A DNA stretch of 64,000 bases from Candidatus Omnitrophota bacterium (GTDB lineage: Bacteria; Omnitrophota; Gorgyraeia; JABMRN01; RBG-13-46-9), in the NCBI GenBank assembly GCA_016782495.1, contig JADHYL010000001.1, forward strand, positions 1-64,000, written 5' to 3'. Made by a program: the position numbers and the translations under genes. The notes below the pieces were generated by a model. That model was not told where the DNA came from and searched no databases. It worked only from the letters and a program-made list of their open reading frames with translations. Numbering within the stretch: the stretch's first letter is position 1; each line of letters begins with the position of its first letter. Positions 5,304-14,956 of the stretch are shown here, piece by piece.

Positions 5304-6109
5304 TTTTCGGGACCATTGCTGACCATTCTCGATATGACTCTATCCCAGAAGTCAAATACCGATTTTTTCGACTTTTTTGGTCTAAAAATATTGTTTAATG
5401 ACCGAGCGAATTCTTTTTCATCCAGATGCCGGGTAAGCTTCCCGTTTACGGAAAGTGATACATCTCCCGTTTCTTCACTTACAACCACCACAACCGCATC
5501 GGTTTCTTCGCTTAACCCCATCCCCGCCCTGTGCCGGGTGCCAAGGGAACTACTTACATGCGGATTCTGTGTAAGTGGAAAAAGACACCCCGCTGCCGAA
5601 ATAATCGATCCTTGCACTATAACACCACCGTCGTGCAAAGGTGTAGTCGGAGTAAATATCGTGTTTAAAAGTTCGCTTGTAACATGGCTGTCCATTTTTA
5701 TTCCGCTTTCAATATAGGGACGAAGCCCTATCTCTCTTTCGATTGCGATGAGAGCACCTATTTTTTTCTTGGAGAGAACAATCGCAGCCTTTACAATTTC
5801 CTCTAAAGTTTGTTGTTGGCCGGAAAACATGCCGAACTGCCCAATCCGAGCCAGGCCGCGCCTCAATTCAGGCTGGAATATGATCACGAAGGCGATAACG
5901 GATATCGTGAAAAGCTTTGTCAATATCCAATTTATGGTTTCGAGCTGAAGTTCTTTAGTTACCAAAAATGCGATAAGGAGTATGACGATGCCTTTTAAGA
6001 CCTGGAGGGCACGTGTACCCTTTATAAAGAGAAGCAGCATGTAAAAGACAAACCAGAGTATCGCGATTTCTATAAGAATTTTACTCAGTTCAATATACTC
6101 AACAATCAT
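5300..6109 (-). CDS. cdaA: Diadenylate cyclase (c-di-AMP synthase)
   Basis: This 269 residue membrane protein makes c-di-AMP from two ATP. Three hydrophobic helices (about 9-29, 38-52, 63-79) precede a DAC domain with the DGA-type motif LHDGGV (158-163) and the RHR motif GTRHRAG (190-196). The usual alanine of DGA is glycine here, a conservative change. It overlaps folP upstream and cdaR downstream. The cdaA-cdaR pair is common, while glmM, often third, is not in this window. Confidence 0.93.
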   Translation of the reverse strand: MIVEYIELSKILIEIAILWFVFYMLLLFIKGTRALQVLKGIVILLIAFLVTKELQLETINWILTKLFTISVIAFVIIFQPELRRGLARIGQFGMFSGQQQTLEEIVKAAIVLSKKKIGALIAIEREIGLRPYIESGIKMDSHVTSELLNTIFTPTTPLHDGGVIVQGSIISAAGCLFPLTQNPHVSSSLGTRHRAGMGLSEETDAVVVVVSEETGDVSLSVNGKLTRHLDEKEFARSLNNIFRPKKSKKSVFDFWDRVISRMVSNGPEK

Positions 6110-6977
6110 GTCTCGGACTTCCCTTCACAGCGTCAGCCATTCTTGCGACGTCGACCATTTCCTTAATGTCATGCACGCGGATTATATTTGCGCCCTTTAG
6201 AATCGATAGCGCACAAGTAGCGGCTGTTCCCATAAGTCGTTCGGGCACTTCTTTGTTTAGCAGCCTTCCGATGAAAGATTTTCGCGAAGGGCCGATAAGT
6301 ATAGGTTTATCAAGTATCTCGAGATCGGAGAGCCTATTTATTATTGTAAGATTGTGTTCTGTGGTTTTTCCGAAACCAATGCCAGGATCGACAATAATCT
6401 TATCCGGTGAAACCCCGGCCCCGAGTGCAATATCGATCGACTCCTCGAGACTCTCAATAATCTCAAGCATTAGGTCATTATAGATCGGATTGTCCTGCAT
6501 GTCCTTCGGCGCGCCTTTTATATGCATGACAGAAATCGCTACACCGGAGTCAGAAATAACATGAGCCATTTTGGGATCGGCCTTAAGACCGGTGATGTCG
6601 TTCACCATCGAAGCACCTGCTTTAATGGCCTCGCGGGCAACCTCGTGTTTTGAGGTATCTATCGAAACGGGAACGTCCATTTCTTGCGATATCTTTTTTA
6701 TTATCGGCACGGTGCGATTTAGTTCTTCGGAAAGGCCGGCAGAGCCAGATCCTGGCCTTGTGGATTCACCCCCTATGTCGATGATGTCCGCCCCTTCGTT
6801 TACCATTTTTCGGACATGGTTAAGGGCTGCGGTTTCGTTCATAAATTTTCCACCGTCCGAAAACGAGTCAGGGGTTCTGTTTAGAATACCCATAAGGTGC
6901 GTTCGCTCGCCAAGCCCGAGCAAAAATCTTCCGCACCTCAGTTCATGCTTTCTTTTTTTGTTTATCGCTATCGGCAT
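6099..6977 (-). CDS. folP: Dihydropteroate synthase
   Basis: This 292 residue TIM-barrel enzyme condenses 4-aminobenzoate with hydroxymethyldihydropterin diphosphate in folate synthesis. Signature segments are GILNRTPDSFSDGG near residue 30, GGESTRPGS near 69 and GPSRKSFIG near 235. The start lies 35 bases inside the end of ftsH behind a GAGG site, and the end overlaps cdaA by 11 bases, so the group ftsH-folP-cdaA-cdaR is tightly coupled. The ftsH-folP adjacency is widespread. Confidence 0.96.
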   Translation of the reverse strand: MPIAINKKRKHELRCGRFLLGLGERTHLMGILNRTPDSFSDGGKFMNETAALNHVRKMVNEGADIIDIGGESTRPGSGSAGLSEELNRTVPIIKKISQEMDVPVSIDTSKHEVAREAIKAGASMVNDITGLKADPKMAHVISDSGVAISVMHIKGAPKDMQDNPIYNDLMLEIIESLEESIDIALGAGVSPDKIIVDPGIGFGKTTEHNLTIINRLSDLEILDKPILIGPSRKSFIGRLLNKEVPERLMGTAATCALSILKGANIIRVHDIKEMVDVARMADAVKGSPRHDC

Positions 6978-8847
6978 CCGGTTTTTCCTCTTTGAGCCCG
7001 AGGAGTTTCCTTACTTCCCTATCGTCCATAACCTCTTTTTCCAAAAGAGTATCGGCAAGAAGTTTTAATTTGCTTTTGTTTTTTAAAAGCGTATCCTTTG
7101 CTTCCTGGTAACACCCGTCGATAATATTCTTGATTTCTTGGTCAATCATCATGGCCGTCTCGTTGCTATAATTTTTCTCTTCATGTATATCCCTTCCCAA
7201 GAAAATCTCTGCGTGCCTTTTGCCGTAAGTCAAATGGCCCAGCTTCTCGCTCATGCCGAACTGCGTTACCATGTTGCGGGTGATTTCCGATACAGTGGCT
7301 AAATCATTGTGGGCGCCGGTAGAAAATTGTTCAAAGTGTATCTCTTCAGCCGCCCTGCCGCCCAATGCCACGATTAATTTTGCTATTATCTGACTTCTCG
7401 TTGTTATGTACCTGTCCTGCTTCGGGGGATTAAATGTGTATCCCAGGGCCATGCCCCTTGAGATTATCGTTACCTTGTGCATGGGGTCCGCTTCGGGCGT
7501 CGTAAGCGAGAGAAGCGCATGACCGGATTCATGATAAGCTATGATGGTTTTTTCTTCTTTCGTGATGACGCGTGATTTGCGCTGCGGCCCGGCCATCACA
7601 CGCTCTATTGATTCTTCCAGATCTTCCTGTGTTACGGCCGGTTTATTTTTACGTGCGCCTAAGAGGGCTGCTTCATTGACAAGATTTGCCAGATCCGCGC
7701 CCGAAAATCCGGGCGTCTGGCTCGCAATCCTTTTGAAATCAACATTCTTGTCAAGCTTGACCTTTTTGGCGTGAACATTCAATATTGCCTGCCTGCCTAC
7801 GATATCCGGCCGGTCAATTATTATGTGTCTATCGAAGCGCCCCGGCCTTAAAAGCGCCGGATCCAGTACGTCCGGCCTGTTTGTCGCCGCTATCAGAATT
7901 ACGCCCGCCTGCGTGTCAAAACCATCCATCTCAACAAGCAAGGCATTTAGCGTTTGCTCTCTTTCGTCGTGCCCGCCGCCTATGCCGGCAAAACGCTGTC
8001 GGCCGACCGCATCAATTTCATCGAGAAATATGATACATCCTTTTTTGGTGACCTTTACGCTTTTTTTTGCCTGTTCGAAGAGATCCCTTACGCGGGAAGC
8101 GCCAACCCCTACAAACATCTCAACAAAGTCCGAACCAGAGATGCTGAAGAAAGGAACCTTTGCCTCGCCGGCCACCGCCTTGGCCAAAAGCGTTTTCCCT
8201 GTTCCCGGCGGCCCTACGACAAGTACGCCTTTCGGCATCTTTCCGCCCAACCGCTGGAATTTTTTAGGATCTGTAAGGAACTCTATGATTTCCCTTAACT
8301 CTTCTTTTGCCTCGTCCACGCCGGCGACGTCTTCAAACGTTATCCGCATGTGTTCTTCGGTCGCAAGCTTTGCCCTTGATTTTCCGAATGAAAGAATCCT
8401 GCCACCTCCGCTGGCTGAGGCTCCACGATATATAAAGAACCACAAAAACAGCATAAAAAGGATCATGGGGCCCAATGAATAGAAGAGATTTGCAAAGAAT
8501 GTTCTCGGCGGCTTTATGTCGAAATCTTTTACATTGTCCCTGAGAAGCGAAAGGAGTGCCGGGTCGTTTTCTGGTACGTCGACAATGTATCTTCTTCCGT
8601 CGATAAGCTTGCCGTTTACCCTCTCGTTTATTTTGACGGCGGACGCGACACGCTCGTTCGAAGGGTTATCGCGCAGCATGTCGAAAAATTCCTTATAGGT
8701 TATCTCAAGCGGGGCCTTCTCGAACGTCACGGATGCCCATTGAATTAGATACATGACGGCAAAAACAATCAAGGCGAAAAGAATCAGGTTCTTTCCGTTC
8801 GGTGGCTTTTTTTGGTCCTTCTTTTTGGGAGTCTGTTCGTTTTTCAT
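6943..8847 (-). CDS. ftsH: ATP-dependent zinc metalloprotease FtsH
   Basis: This 634 residue membrane-anchored AAA protease degrades misfolded membrane proteins and regulators. It shows two membrane segments (about 21-37 and 122-140), Walker A GPPGTGKT (212-219), Walker B IIFLDEID (272-279), the second region of homology [18 protein letters not shown], and the zinc site HESGH (439-443). The tail is charged ([13 protein letters not shown]). There is no ribosome binding site, and a good promoter ends only 11 bases before the ATG, so a nearly leaderless mRNA is possible. tilS lies upstream, a conserved arrangement. Confidence 0.98.
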   Translation of the reverse strand: MKNEQTPKKKDQKKPPNGKNLILFALIVFAVMYLIQWASVTFEKAPLEITYKEFFDMLRDNPSNERVASAVKINERVNGKLIDGRRYIVDVPENDPALLSLLRDNVKDFDIKPPRTFFANLFYSLGPMILFMLFLWFFIYRGASASGGGRILSFGKSRAKLATEEHMRITFEDVAGVDEAKEELREIIEFLTDPKKFQRLGGKMPKGVLVVGPPGTGKTLLAKAVAGEAKVPFFSISGSDFVEMFVGVGASRVRDLFEQAKKSVKVTKKGCIIFLDEIDAVGRQRFAGIGGGHDEREQTLNALLVEMDGFDTQAGVILIAATNRPDVLDPALLRPGRFDRHIIIDRPDIVGRQAILNVHAKKVKLDKNVDFKRIASQTPGFSGADLANLVNEAALLGARKNKPAVTQEDLEESIERVMAGPQRKSRVITKEEKTIIAYHESGHALLSLTTPEADPMHKVTIISRGMALGYTFNPPKQDRYITTRSQIIAKLIVALGGRAAEEIHFEQFSTGAHNDLATVSEITRNMVTQFGMSEKLGHLTYGKRHAEIFLGRDIHEEKNYSNETAMMIDQEIKNIIDGCYQEAKDTLLKNKSKLKLLADTLLEKEVMDDREVRKLLGLKEEKPDADSDKQKKKA

Positions 8848-8858
8848 GTTAGCTTAAT

Positions 8859-8887
8859 ATAATACCAAATATACCAACATTTATCAA
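8859..8887 (-). promoter_or_regulatory. Sigma-70 type promoter immediately upstream of ftsH
   Basis: TTGATA (8882-8887), a 17 base spacer and TATTAT (8859-8864) are present on the minus strand. The start point expected about seven bases further leaves only a few bases before the ftsH ATG at 8847. Confidence 0.7.
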
Positions 8888-8911
8888 TGCTTTTCGCACC
8901 GAGAGAGTCGC

Positions 8912-9892
8912 TTACTTCGTAAAAATTAAACGATCGCGCACCTTACACATCTTAACGCTACCCGGCAGATCCATCGATTTACCGATTTTTTTGGCGCGTA
9001 TAAAAATGTCGATATCCTTCCAGTGCCTGAAGGTCAGTTTCTTGATGTTTGCGCCGACAGCCTTTAGCGCTTCTCTTACGATTTCTTTCCGTAGCGCTTT
9101 GGGTTGCAAAAAGATGTCTCTGAGGCTTATGTAACACAGCGCTTTCTTCGTCTTTATGATGCGTATTCGTTTCGCCTTTTCTTCCTCGATGAATTCAAAA
9201 TCCTCCCTAAGCGACTCGGCCAGATTAAAAAGAGACCTTTTTATGCGGGGATTGGTTTTTTCAAGATACGGAAGTATCCTGTTTCTTACCCGATTTCTCA
9301 AGAACCTGTCTTCTCGGTTTGTTTTGTCAACCCTGAAGCGGATCTTTTTCTTGTGTAGATATTCTAGCATACCGTTTTTCTCCAGTTCGACGAGCGGGCG
9401 TATAAATTTTATACTGCCAGTGTTCCACAGAGGGTGAATTCCCACAATGCCTTTAAGGGAAGTGCCTTTTATCACGCGCATAAGGACTGTTTCGGCTTGA
9501 TCGTCCAGCGTGTGAGCCGTCGCAACGACTTTTGCTCCAAGCTTTATTGCAGCTTTTTTGAAAAAATTGTACCTTTTTTCCCGCAGCCTTTCTTCCAAGG
9601 ATAATTTTGATTTGGTTTTTTTTGAACTTAGTTTCGTGAAAGCCAACTTTAAACCGAGTGATCCCGCAAGATCTTTTACAAAAAGGGCGTCTTGTCGGGA
9701 TTCTTTGCCCCGGATGGCGTGGTCAATATGCGCGACGCATAGTTTGATGCCCAGCCGATTTTTTAGACGATTCAAACTGTGTAGAAGGAATACCGAGTCC
9801 GGTCCGCCGGAGACCGCCACCATGACCCTGTCTCCCTTGCGTAGCATGTCGTAGCGCGCGATGGTATTGAGGATTTGTTGCATGAGGTCCAT
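8912..9892 (-). CDS. tilS: tRNA(Ile)-lysidine synthase
   Basis: This 326 residue enzyme converts C34 of tRNA-Ile(CAT) to lysidine so that it reads AUA. The N-terminal PP-loop SGGPDS is at residues 28-33, with CVAHIDHAIRGKES and ATAHTLDDQAETVLMR following. The C-terminal domain is shorter than in Escherichia coli (432 residues). A tRNA with anticodon CAT ends 43 bases upstream and is probably on the same transcript. ftsH lies downstream. Confidence 0.95.
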   Translation of the reverse strand: MDLMQQILNTIARYDMLRKGDRVMVAVSGGPDSVFLLHSLNRLKNRLGIKLCVAHIDHAIRGKESRQDALFVKDLAGSLGLKLAFTKLSSKKTKSKLSLEERLREKRYNFFKKAAIKLGAKVVATAHTLDDQAETVLMRVIKGTSLKGIVGIHPLWNTGSIKFIRPLVELEKNGMLEYLHKKKIRFRVDKTNREDRFLRNRVRNRILPYLEKTNPRIKRSLFNLAESLREDFEFIEEEKAKRIRIIKTKKALCYISLRDIFLQPKALRKEIVREALKAVGANIKKLTFRHWKDIDIFIRAKKIGKSMDLPGSVKMCKVRDRLIFTK

Positions 9893-9934
9893 TATTTCAG
9901 ACAGCGCTTATAATTTCATTTAAGATTACAAATT

Positions 9935-10011
9935 TGGTAGCGGCGAGTGGACTCGAACCACTGACACTGCGGGTATGAGCCGCATGCTCTAACCAGCTGA
10001 GCTACGCCGCC
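9935..10011 (-). tRNA. tRNA with anticodon CAT (probably elongator Met)
   Basis: The cloverleaf has acceptor GGCGGCG/CGCCGCT (first pair G-U), anticodon stem TGCGG/CCGCA with loop CTCATAC, T loop TTCGAGT, discriminator A and encoded CCA. It lacks the C1-A72 mismatch and three consecutive G-C pairs of the initiator. Acceptor pairs 4 and 5 are G-C, whereas tRNA-Ile2 typically has C-G, which favours elongator Met. Its position next to tilS leaves Ile2 possible. Confidence 0.93.
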
Positions 10012-10103
10012 ACGTATTTTCAATTGACAATAACTATATATTATTGCCCAAATTTTGTCAAGTCAAACCGAGGTATAGACTTACGCTCTGGCCGCCGAAG
10101 ACT

Positions 10104-11066
10104 TCAACTAGGCGGGAAATTAAGCTTTCCCCGGAGGCCGCTTGAGATATGGAATTGGCCTTCTTCGTCTATAATGACGCATTCCGCACCGTCAACACCC
10201 TCGATAAGCGAGACTCCGCTACGCGGATCTAATATGTATAGAGCCGTTGCCAGCGCATCCGCTGTCATGCAGTCGTTTGCGACCACGGTTACGCTTTCTA
10301 AAATTTTTTCTACGGGGCGGCCCGTTCTCGGATCAATTATATGAGAGATTCTTCGCTTGCCGTTAAATTCTTCAAACCTTTCGTAGCCGCCCGAGGTAGC
10401 CACACCCTTATCCCGCATCTCGAATGTCGCTATAATTTTTTCCGGATCAGCCGGATTGCGAATGCCGATTTTCCACCCCTTGCCTCGGGCACCTCCCATG
10501 CAGTACATATCGCCGCCCGCGTTAACAAGGGCATTTGTGATGCGCAATTTCTTTAAAATTTTTATTCCTTCATCGACAATAAATCCTTTTGCTATACCAC
10601 CCAGGTTTAACTTCACACCTTCGTATTTCAAACTAACAGTTTTTGTTCTTTTGTCGAGTATCCAGCTATCCCGGCCTGCCGGTTTTTCCGCTTGGTTAAT
10701 TTTGTTTTCGCTTGGAAATGCAACGTCAAACACGCCGCCTGTTTGGTTGTAAAAGTTCCGCGATGCACGAAGGACCTCAAACATCTCTTCCGAAACGGAA
10801 AAGATTTCCCCCGGTTTTAATTTATTTATTCTAGAGAGCTCGCTTGAGCGGGAAAAGTAGTCAAACCTTTTGCTCAACCGCTCCATCCGAGAGAGCGTTT
10901 TTTTGATTGCACTGATTCCTTTTGCCCTGCTTGCGACATTTTTGACTTCGATCTGGCCAAAGGTGTCCATAAGTACGATATTTTCTGTAACCGAAGTGCC
11001 CCTGGAACACCCCGAAAGGAGAGCGGTGCAAAGAAGAATGGCGGGAAATATTTTACCTTTAATCAT
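10104..11066 (-). CDS. apbE: FAD:protein FMN transferase, lipoprotein
   Basis: This 320 residue protein attaches FMN to threonine residues of target flavoproteins outside the inner membrane. The N-terminus has a lipoprotein signal ending LLSGC (Cys20). The family core includes GGVFDV, the NLGGIAKGF region, NAGGDMYCMG, GVATSGGYERF, HIIDPRTG and the magnesium/FAD segment MTADALATALYIL. No Rnf or Nqr subunits, the usual substrates, occur in the window, so its target is unknown. It follows fhs by 17 bases. Confidence 0.94.
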   Translation of the reverse strand: MIKGKIFPAILLCTALLSGCSRGTSVTENIVLMDTFGQIEVKNVASRAKGISAIKKTLSRMERLSKRFDYFSRSSELSRINKLKPGEIFSVSEEMFEVLRASRNFYNQTGGVFDVAFPSENKINQAEKPAGRDSWILDKRTKTVSLKYEGVKLNLGGIAKGFIVDEGIKILKKLRITNALVNAGGDMYCMGGARGKGWKIGIRNPADPEKIIATFEMRDKGVATSGGYERFEEFNGKRRISHIIDPRTGRPVEKILESVTVVANDCMTADALATALYILDPRSGVSLIEGVDGAECVIIDEEGQFHISSGLRGKLNFPPS

Positions 11067-11083
11067 CGAACGTTTTCGAGAAT

Positions 11084-12784
11084 TTAGAATAAACCGACTA
11101 CCTTTCCCTCTTCGGTAACGTTTATTTTTATGCCGCGGGGAATTTTTGGCAATCCCGGCATCGTCTTGATGTTGGCGCAGAAAGCAATTATGAAGCCGGC
11201 ACCGTTATAAATCCGAAAGTCTTCAACGGGCAGCTTAAAGCCATGAGGCCTTCCTTTTCGCTTTGGATTATGGGACAACGAAAGGTGCGTTTTGGCGATG
11301 CATACCGGAAGGTTATCCAGTTTAAGTTTTTTGTATAGGGCGACTTTTTTGCTCGCGCTATCGGAAAAAATCACTTCTTTTGCGCCGTAAAGCGTTTTTG
11401 CAATCCTTCTTACCGTGTCTTTTACGGGCATGTCAACCGGGTAGAGAAACCTGAAGCCGTGTTTTATCTTGCACGCCGCTATGACGGCTTCGGCAAGCTC
11501 TATTCCTCCCTGCCCGCCCGTAGCCCACGCGTCACTTACGGCCACGCCGTTTACACCCAACCCGAGGATTCGTCTTTTGATGGCGGCTAGTTCTTTTTCC
11601 GTATCGTCGGTGAAACGGTTTATGCAGACGATGACCGGTACACCGAAATTTTTCAAATTCTCGATCTGTTTTTCCATATTTGAAAAACCTCTTTCGACGG
11701 CAGATACGTTCTCGCGCGACAGTTCTCTCGGCGGTTTCCCCGCATTTATTTCAACGTCTCCGCTGTGCATCTTAAGCGCGCGCGTCGTGCAAACAATTAC
11801 GACCGCATCCGGTTTGAAACCGGCAATTCTACATTTTATGTCAAAAGATTTTTCCGCTCCGAGGTCCGCTCCGAATCCTGTTTCCGAAATGACATAATCG
11901 GAGAGCGCGAGAGCAATTTTATCCGCCACAATCGAACTTGCGCCAAGCGAGATATTGCCAACCGAGCCAGCGTGAACGAAACATGGAGTGCCTTCGGTCG
12001 TCTGAAGCAAATTTGGTTTCAGGGCGTCCTTTAAAAGAGCACTCACCGCTCCTGCGACCTTTATGTGTTCGCACGTAATGGGGTTACCCTTTTTGGTAAA
12101 ACCGAGAATAATTTTCCCTATTCGTTCCTTTAAATCTTTTATATCACTTGCAAGCGTTAAAATCGCCATGAGCTCGCTCGTGGAGGTTGTTTCAAAGCCC
12201 GTCCTTCGCGAAATTCCGTCTGTTTTGCTACCAAGCCCTATATTTACGTTTCTTAAAAACCGGTCATTTATCCCTGTTACCCTTTTCCACACGATGGACT
12301 CAGGATCTATATCCAACGGGTTTCCTCTAAAAATAGAATTATCCAGATATGAGGCGCATAGATTATTGGCCGCTTCTACAGCATAGCTGTCTCCCGTAAG
12401 ATGCAGGTTGATATCTTCAGACGGAAAAACCCGGGCGTTACCCCCGCCTGTTGCGGTTCCCTTCATGCCGAAAACGCCTCCTAGGGAAGGTTGCGTTATG
12501 CAGGAGACAGCTTTTTTCTTAAGTTTTGCAAAGGCCATTGAGAGACCTATCGTGGTAAGCGTTTTTCCTTCTCCGAGAAGACTCGGCGTAATTGATGAAA
12601 CTAATACATATTTTCCGGTCTTTTTCTTCTTTAAGGCATTGAGTATGTCAAGCGATACCTTCGCCTTATACGGCCCGCAGAGTTCCAAATACTTCTTTTT
12701 GATTCCAATAGATTGTGCGACTTCAGCTATGCCCCTAAGATGAATTTTAGTGTTTCTTTTTCTGGTGGTAGAACCCTTTTGCAT
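11084..12784 (-). CDS. fhs: Formate--tetrahydrofolate ligase
   Basis: This 566 residue ATP-dependent enzyme makes 10-formyltetrahydrofolate and feeds one-carbon units to purine synthesis or to the Wood-Ljungdahl methyl branch. The P-loop TPSLLGEGKT, the TQPSLGGVFGMKGTATGGG region and SETGFGADLGAEKS are family signatures, and the length is typical. The ATG has GGAGAG upstream. A perfect consensus promoter drives it. No other Wood-Ljungdahl genes are in the window, so its metabolic role cannot be decided here. Confidence 0.97.
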   Translation of the reverse strand: MQKGSTTRKRNTKIHLRGIAEVAQSIGIKKKYLELCGPYKAKVSLDILNALKKKKTGKYVLVSSITPSLLGEGKTLTTIGLSMAFAKLKKKAVSCITQPSLGGVFGMKGTATGGGNARVFPSEDINLHLTGDSYAVEAANNLCASYLDNSIFRGNPLDIDPESIVWKRVTGINDRFLRNVNIGLGSKTDGISRRTGFETTSTSELMAILTLASDIKDLKERIGKIILGFTKKGNPITCEHIKVAGAVSALLKDALKPNLLQTTEGTPCFVHAGSVGNISLGASSIVADKIALALSDYVISETGFGADLGAEKSFDIKCRIAGFKPDAVVIVCTTRALKMHSGDVEINAGKPPRELSRENVSAVERGFSNMEKQIENLKNFGVPVIVCINRFTDDTEKELAAIKRRILGLGVNGVAVSDAWATGGQGGIELAEAVIAACKIKHGFRFLYPVDMPVKDTVRRIAKTLYGAKEVIFSDSASKKVALYKKLKLDNLPVCIAKTHLSLSHNPKRKGRPHGFKLPVEDFRIYNGAGFIIAFCANIKTMPGLPKIPRGIKINVTEEGKVVGLF

Positions 12785-12845
12785 ACAATCTCTCCTTGTT
12801 TAAATGTAAATGCCATAAAAAGTTACATCTTACCTTGCTATATTG

Positions 12846-12874
12846 ATTATAATTGATAGACAATCCTTTGTCAA
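12846..12874 (-). promoter_or_regulatory. Perfect consensus sigma-70 promoter for fhs
   Basis: The minus strand reads TTGACA (12869-12874), a 17 base spacer and TATAAT (12846-12851), an exact match to consensus in both hexamers. The start would be near 12839, giving an untranslated leader of about 55 bases before fhs. Confidence 0.85.
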
Positions 12875-12902
12875 TAGGCGAATTTATGCAATTTTTCGCT
12901 TA

Positions 12903-13547
12903 TCAGCGGCTGCGGCGGTTGCTGCCATGGGTATTAACGGGATGAAATGTGAAGCGATGAATGGGCGAAGGTCCGTGTTTCTTGAGGCATCGGATATGTT
13001 CCTTTGTGCCGTAACCCTTATGTCGCAAAAAACCATATTCTGGGTATTTCCGGTGGTATCCTGACATTATCTTGTCGCGCGTAACCTTGGCGATTATCGA
13101 GGCGCAGGCTATGGTAAGGCTCTTTGAATCACCGTCAATGATATAGGCCTTTCTGCAACGGGTTTTTAATATGACTCTTCCGTCAATCAAGAGATAATCG
13201 GGTTTGATGTCAAGATTTTGTACGGCTTTCTCCATGGCGCTGGTGGTTGCATTGAGTATGTTTATCTTGTCAATAATTTTCTCGCTTACAATCCCGATTC
13301 CTATCAGGGCCTTTTTTAGAATTTCTTTATAAGCGAGAAGCCGCATCTTTGGGGTAAGTTTTTTGGAGTCATCGATTCGGTGTTTAAAACGCGTATTTTC
13401 AAGAATAAGAGAAACGGCTACAACAGGCCCTGCGAGAGGGCCTCTGCCCGCTTCGTCAATACCTGCAATACGCCTAAAACCGGCTTTACGCGCCTTCCGT
13501 TCGTGGTAGAGCATCTGAAGGCGTTTGGCGTTCGATCTTCTCTTCAA
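12903..13547 (-). CDS. rnhB: Ribonuclease HII
   Basis: This roughly 214 residue enzyme cuts RNA in RNA-DNA hybrids and removes single ribonucleotides. [17 protein letters not shown] holds the catalytic Asp-Glu pair, and IDGD and [11 protein letters not shown] carry the other acidic residues. The TTG at 13547 is used because family similarity reaches the [11 protein letters not shown] segment; ATG 13514 is the alternative. Both overlap the end of rplS. The rplS-rnhB adjacency is conserved. Confidence 0.93.
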   Translation of the reverse strand: MKRRSNAKRLQMLYHERKARKAGFRRIAGIDEAGRGPLAGPVVAVSLILENTRFKHRIDDSKKLTPKMRLLAYKEILKKALIGIGIVSEKIIDKINILNATTSAMEKAVQNLDIKPDYLLIDGRVILKTRCRKAYIIDGDSKSLTIACASIIAKVTRDKIMSGYHRKYPEYGFLRHKGYGTKEHIRCLKKHGPSPIHRFTFHPVNTHGSNRRSR

Positions 13548-13872
13548 CTTTGGATTTCTTACCTTTCCTTTTTCTCAAGTAATAAAGTTTTGCCCTCCTG
13601 ACGGAACCCTTCTTTTTTATCTTTACCTTCTCTATGGAGGGGGCACAGAGCTGGAAGGTTCTTTCGACACCTTCGCCGTATGATACTCTCCGCACCGTAA
13701 ATGTCGCTTGGGATCCGGAACCCTTTCGCTTTATGACGACACCTTCAAAAACCTGGATCCTCGTTTTCCCTTCCTCTTTTATCTTGACGTGCACCTCTAC
13801 AGTATCGCCAGTGCCGAATTTGGGAAACTCGGGTGTTTTGTGTTTTTCCTTGACTTGTTTTGTTTTATCCAT
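13486..13872 (-). CDS. rplS: 50S ribosomal protein L19
   Basis: This 128 residue large-subunit protein lies at the subunit interface. [32 protein letters not shown] and the [19 protein letters not shown] end identify it. The ATG at 13872 has AAAGGAG upstream; the open frame to 13938 is an unlikely extension through a hairpin. The C-terminal tail is about ten residues longer than in Escherichia coli (115 residues). A long hairpin lies between trmD and this gene. Confidence 0.96.
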   Translation of the reverse strand: MDKTKQVKEKHKTPEFPKFGTGDTVEVHVKIKEEGKTRIQVFEGVVIKRKGSGSQATFTVRRVSYGEGVERTFQLCAPSIEKVKIKKKGSVRRAKLYYLRKRKGKKSKVEEKIERQTPSDALPRTEGA

Positions 13873-13907
13873 TCTTCTGTCTCCTTTGATTTTCTTCCTT
13901 GAACGGT

Positions 13908-13949
13908 CGAATTGAACCCTTGACATCTTTGATGTCAAGGGTAAATTCG
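13908..13949 (-). promoter_or_regulatory. Long hairpin in the rplS leader
   Basis: A perfect 11 bp inverted repeat CCCTTGACATC / GATGTCAAGGG with a three base loop (13917-13941) is extended by CGAATT / AATTCG pairs outside a small internal loop. It lies between the trmD stop and rplS start and is not followed by a T run. An L19 leader or processing site is therefore more likely than a terminator. Confidence 0.6.
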
Positions 13950-13963
13950 CACTTATAACTTAT

Positions 13964-14674
13964 TTATTTTTTAAACAAATCTTTTCGCATCTTTTTCGTT
14001 CGTTTTAGCGATTCGGCTTTGCGCCACTCTCTAATCGCTTTGTGGTCACCGCTTAAAAGCACCTTGGGAACTTCCCTTTCTTCAAATTTCCGCGGTCTTG
14101 TATACTGAGGATATTCAAGTAAATTGTTTTCGAAGGACTCACAGGTTAAAGACGAACTCGAGCCCAAAACCCCGGGGATCAATCTCGCTACCGCGTCCAA
14201 GACGACCATCGCAGGGATCTCCCCACCCGTAATTATATAGTCGCCTATCGATATTTCATTGGTAGACAAGAAGCGCACCCTTTCATCAACTCCTTCATAA
14301 TGGCCGCATATAAGTATCAAATGCTTTAATTTCGAAAGTCTTTTTGCCAAAGCCTGATTAAATCTTTTACCACCCGGCGTCAGCAATATTATTTTTGTAG
14401 TCTTGTTAAAGCTTTTTTTGTTCCGTATTTTTTTTATGCCTTTTTCACCCAAAATACTCGTTAGTGCCCTATGTATGGGCTCTATCTTCATCACCATGCC
14501 TCCGCCGCCACCGTAAGGTTTATCATCGGCTGTCCTGTGCCTATCCGAGGTCCAGTCCCTTAAGTTATGTATTCTTACGTTAATTTTTTTCTTCTCTTGG
14601 GCTATCCTGAGCATGGACTCACCGAGCACCCCTTTAAACATTTGCGGAAACAGCGTCAGTATATCGACTTTCAT
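13964..14674 (-). CDS. trmD: tRNA (guanine-37-N1)-methyltransferase
   Basis: This 236 residue SPOUT enzyme uses S-adenosylmethionine to make m1G37 in tRNAs reading CUN, CCN and CGG, preventing frameshifting. The trefoil-knot segments LICGHYEGVDERV and SIGDYIITGGE are clear, and the N-terminus MKVDILTLFPQMF is typical. It follows rpsP by only 20 bases; rimM, which usually lies between these genes, is missing here. Confidence 0.97.
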   Translation of the reverse strand: MKVDILTLFPQMFKGVLGESMLRIAQEKKKINVRIHNLRDWTSDRHRTADDKPYGGGGGMVMKIEPIHRALTSILGEKGIKKIRNKKSFNKTTKIILLTPGGKRFNQALAKRLSKLKHLILICGHYEGVDERVRFLSTNEISIGDYIITGGEIPAMVVLDAVARLIPGVLGSSSSLTCESFENNLLEYPQYTRPRKFEEREVPKVLLSGDHKAIREWRKAESLKRTKKMRKDLFKK

Positions 14675-14694
14675 AAGTTTCGCCGATTAACTAG

Positions 14695-14940
14695 CTATTT
14701 TTTAATTCCCTGTCTCTTCATAAGGCTTTTGACCGTAACAGAAGGCGTAGCACCGTTTTTCAGCCAGTAAAGAGCCCTCTCCTTATCAATATTCACGACC
14801 GCGGGGTTCTTTTTGGGATCATAATACCCGATTTCCTCTATGAAGCGGCCGTCTCTTGAGCGGGTTTTCTCCGTTGCCACGATCCTGTAAAACGGCTTTT
14901 TGTTTGCGCCCATCCTTTTTAATCTCAATACAACTGCCAT
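14695..14940 (-). CDS. rpsP: 30S ribosomal protein S16
   Basis: This 81 residue small-subunit protein starts [20 protein letters not shown] and contains [17 protein letters not shown], both diagnostic. It opens the rpsP-trmD-rplS-rnhB operon. AAAGGAG lies upstream of the ATG. The leader carries a hairpin shared with rplU and with the 55 aa gene at 38378-38545. Confidence 0.97.
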   Translation of the reverse strand: MAVVLRLKRMGANKKPFYRIVATEKTRSRDGRFIEEIGYYDPKKNPAVVNIDKERALYWLKNGATPSVTVKSLMKRQGIKK

Positions 14941-14956
14941 AGCACTCTCCTTTACC

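Noticed and set aside
5142..5717. 191 codon open frame on the plus strand
   Set aside because: It lies opposite cdaR and the catalytic part of cdaA and is a shadow of their codon use.
7823..8482. 219 codon open frame on the plus strand
   Set aside because: It is antisense to the conserved ATPase domain of ftsH and has no recognisable features.
9935..10011. Initiator tRNA-Met
   Set aside because: It lacks the C1-A72 mismatch and the three consecutive G-C pairs in the anticodon stem that mark initiators.
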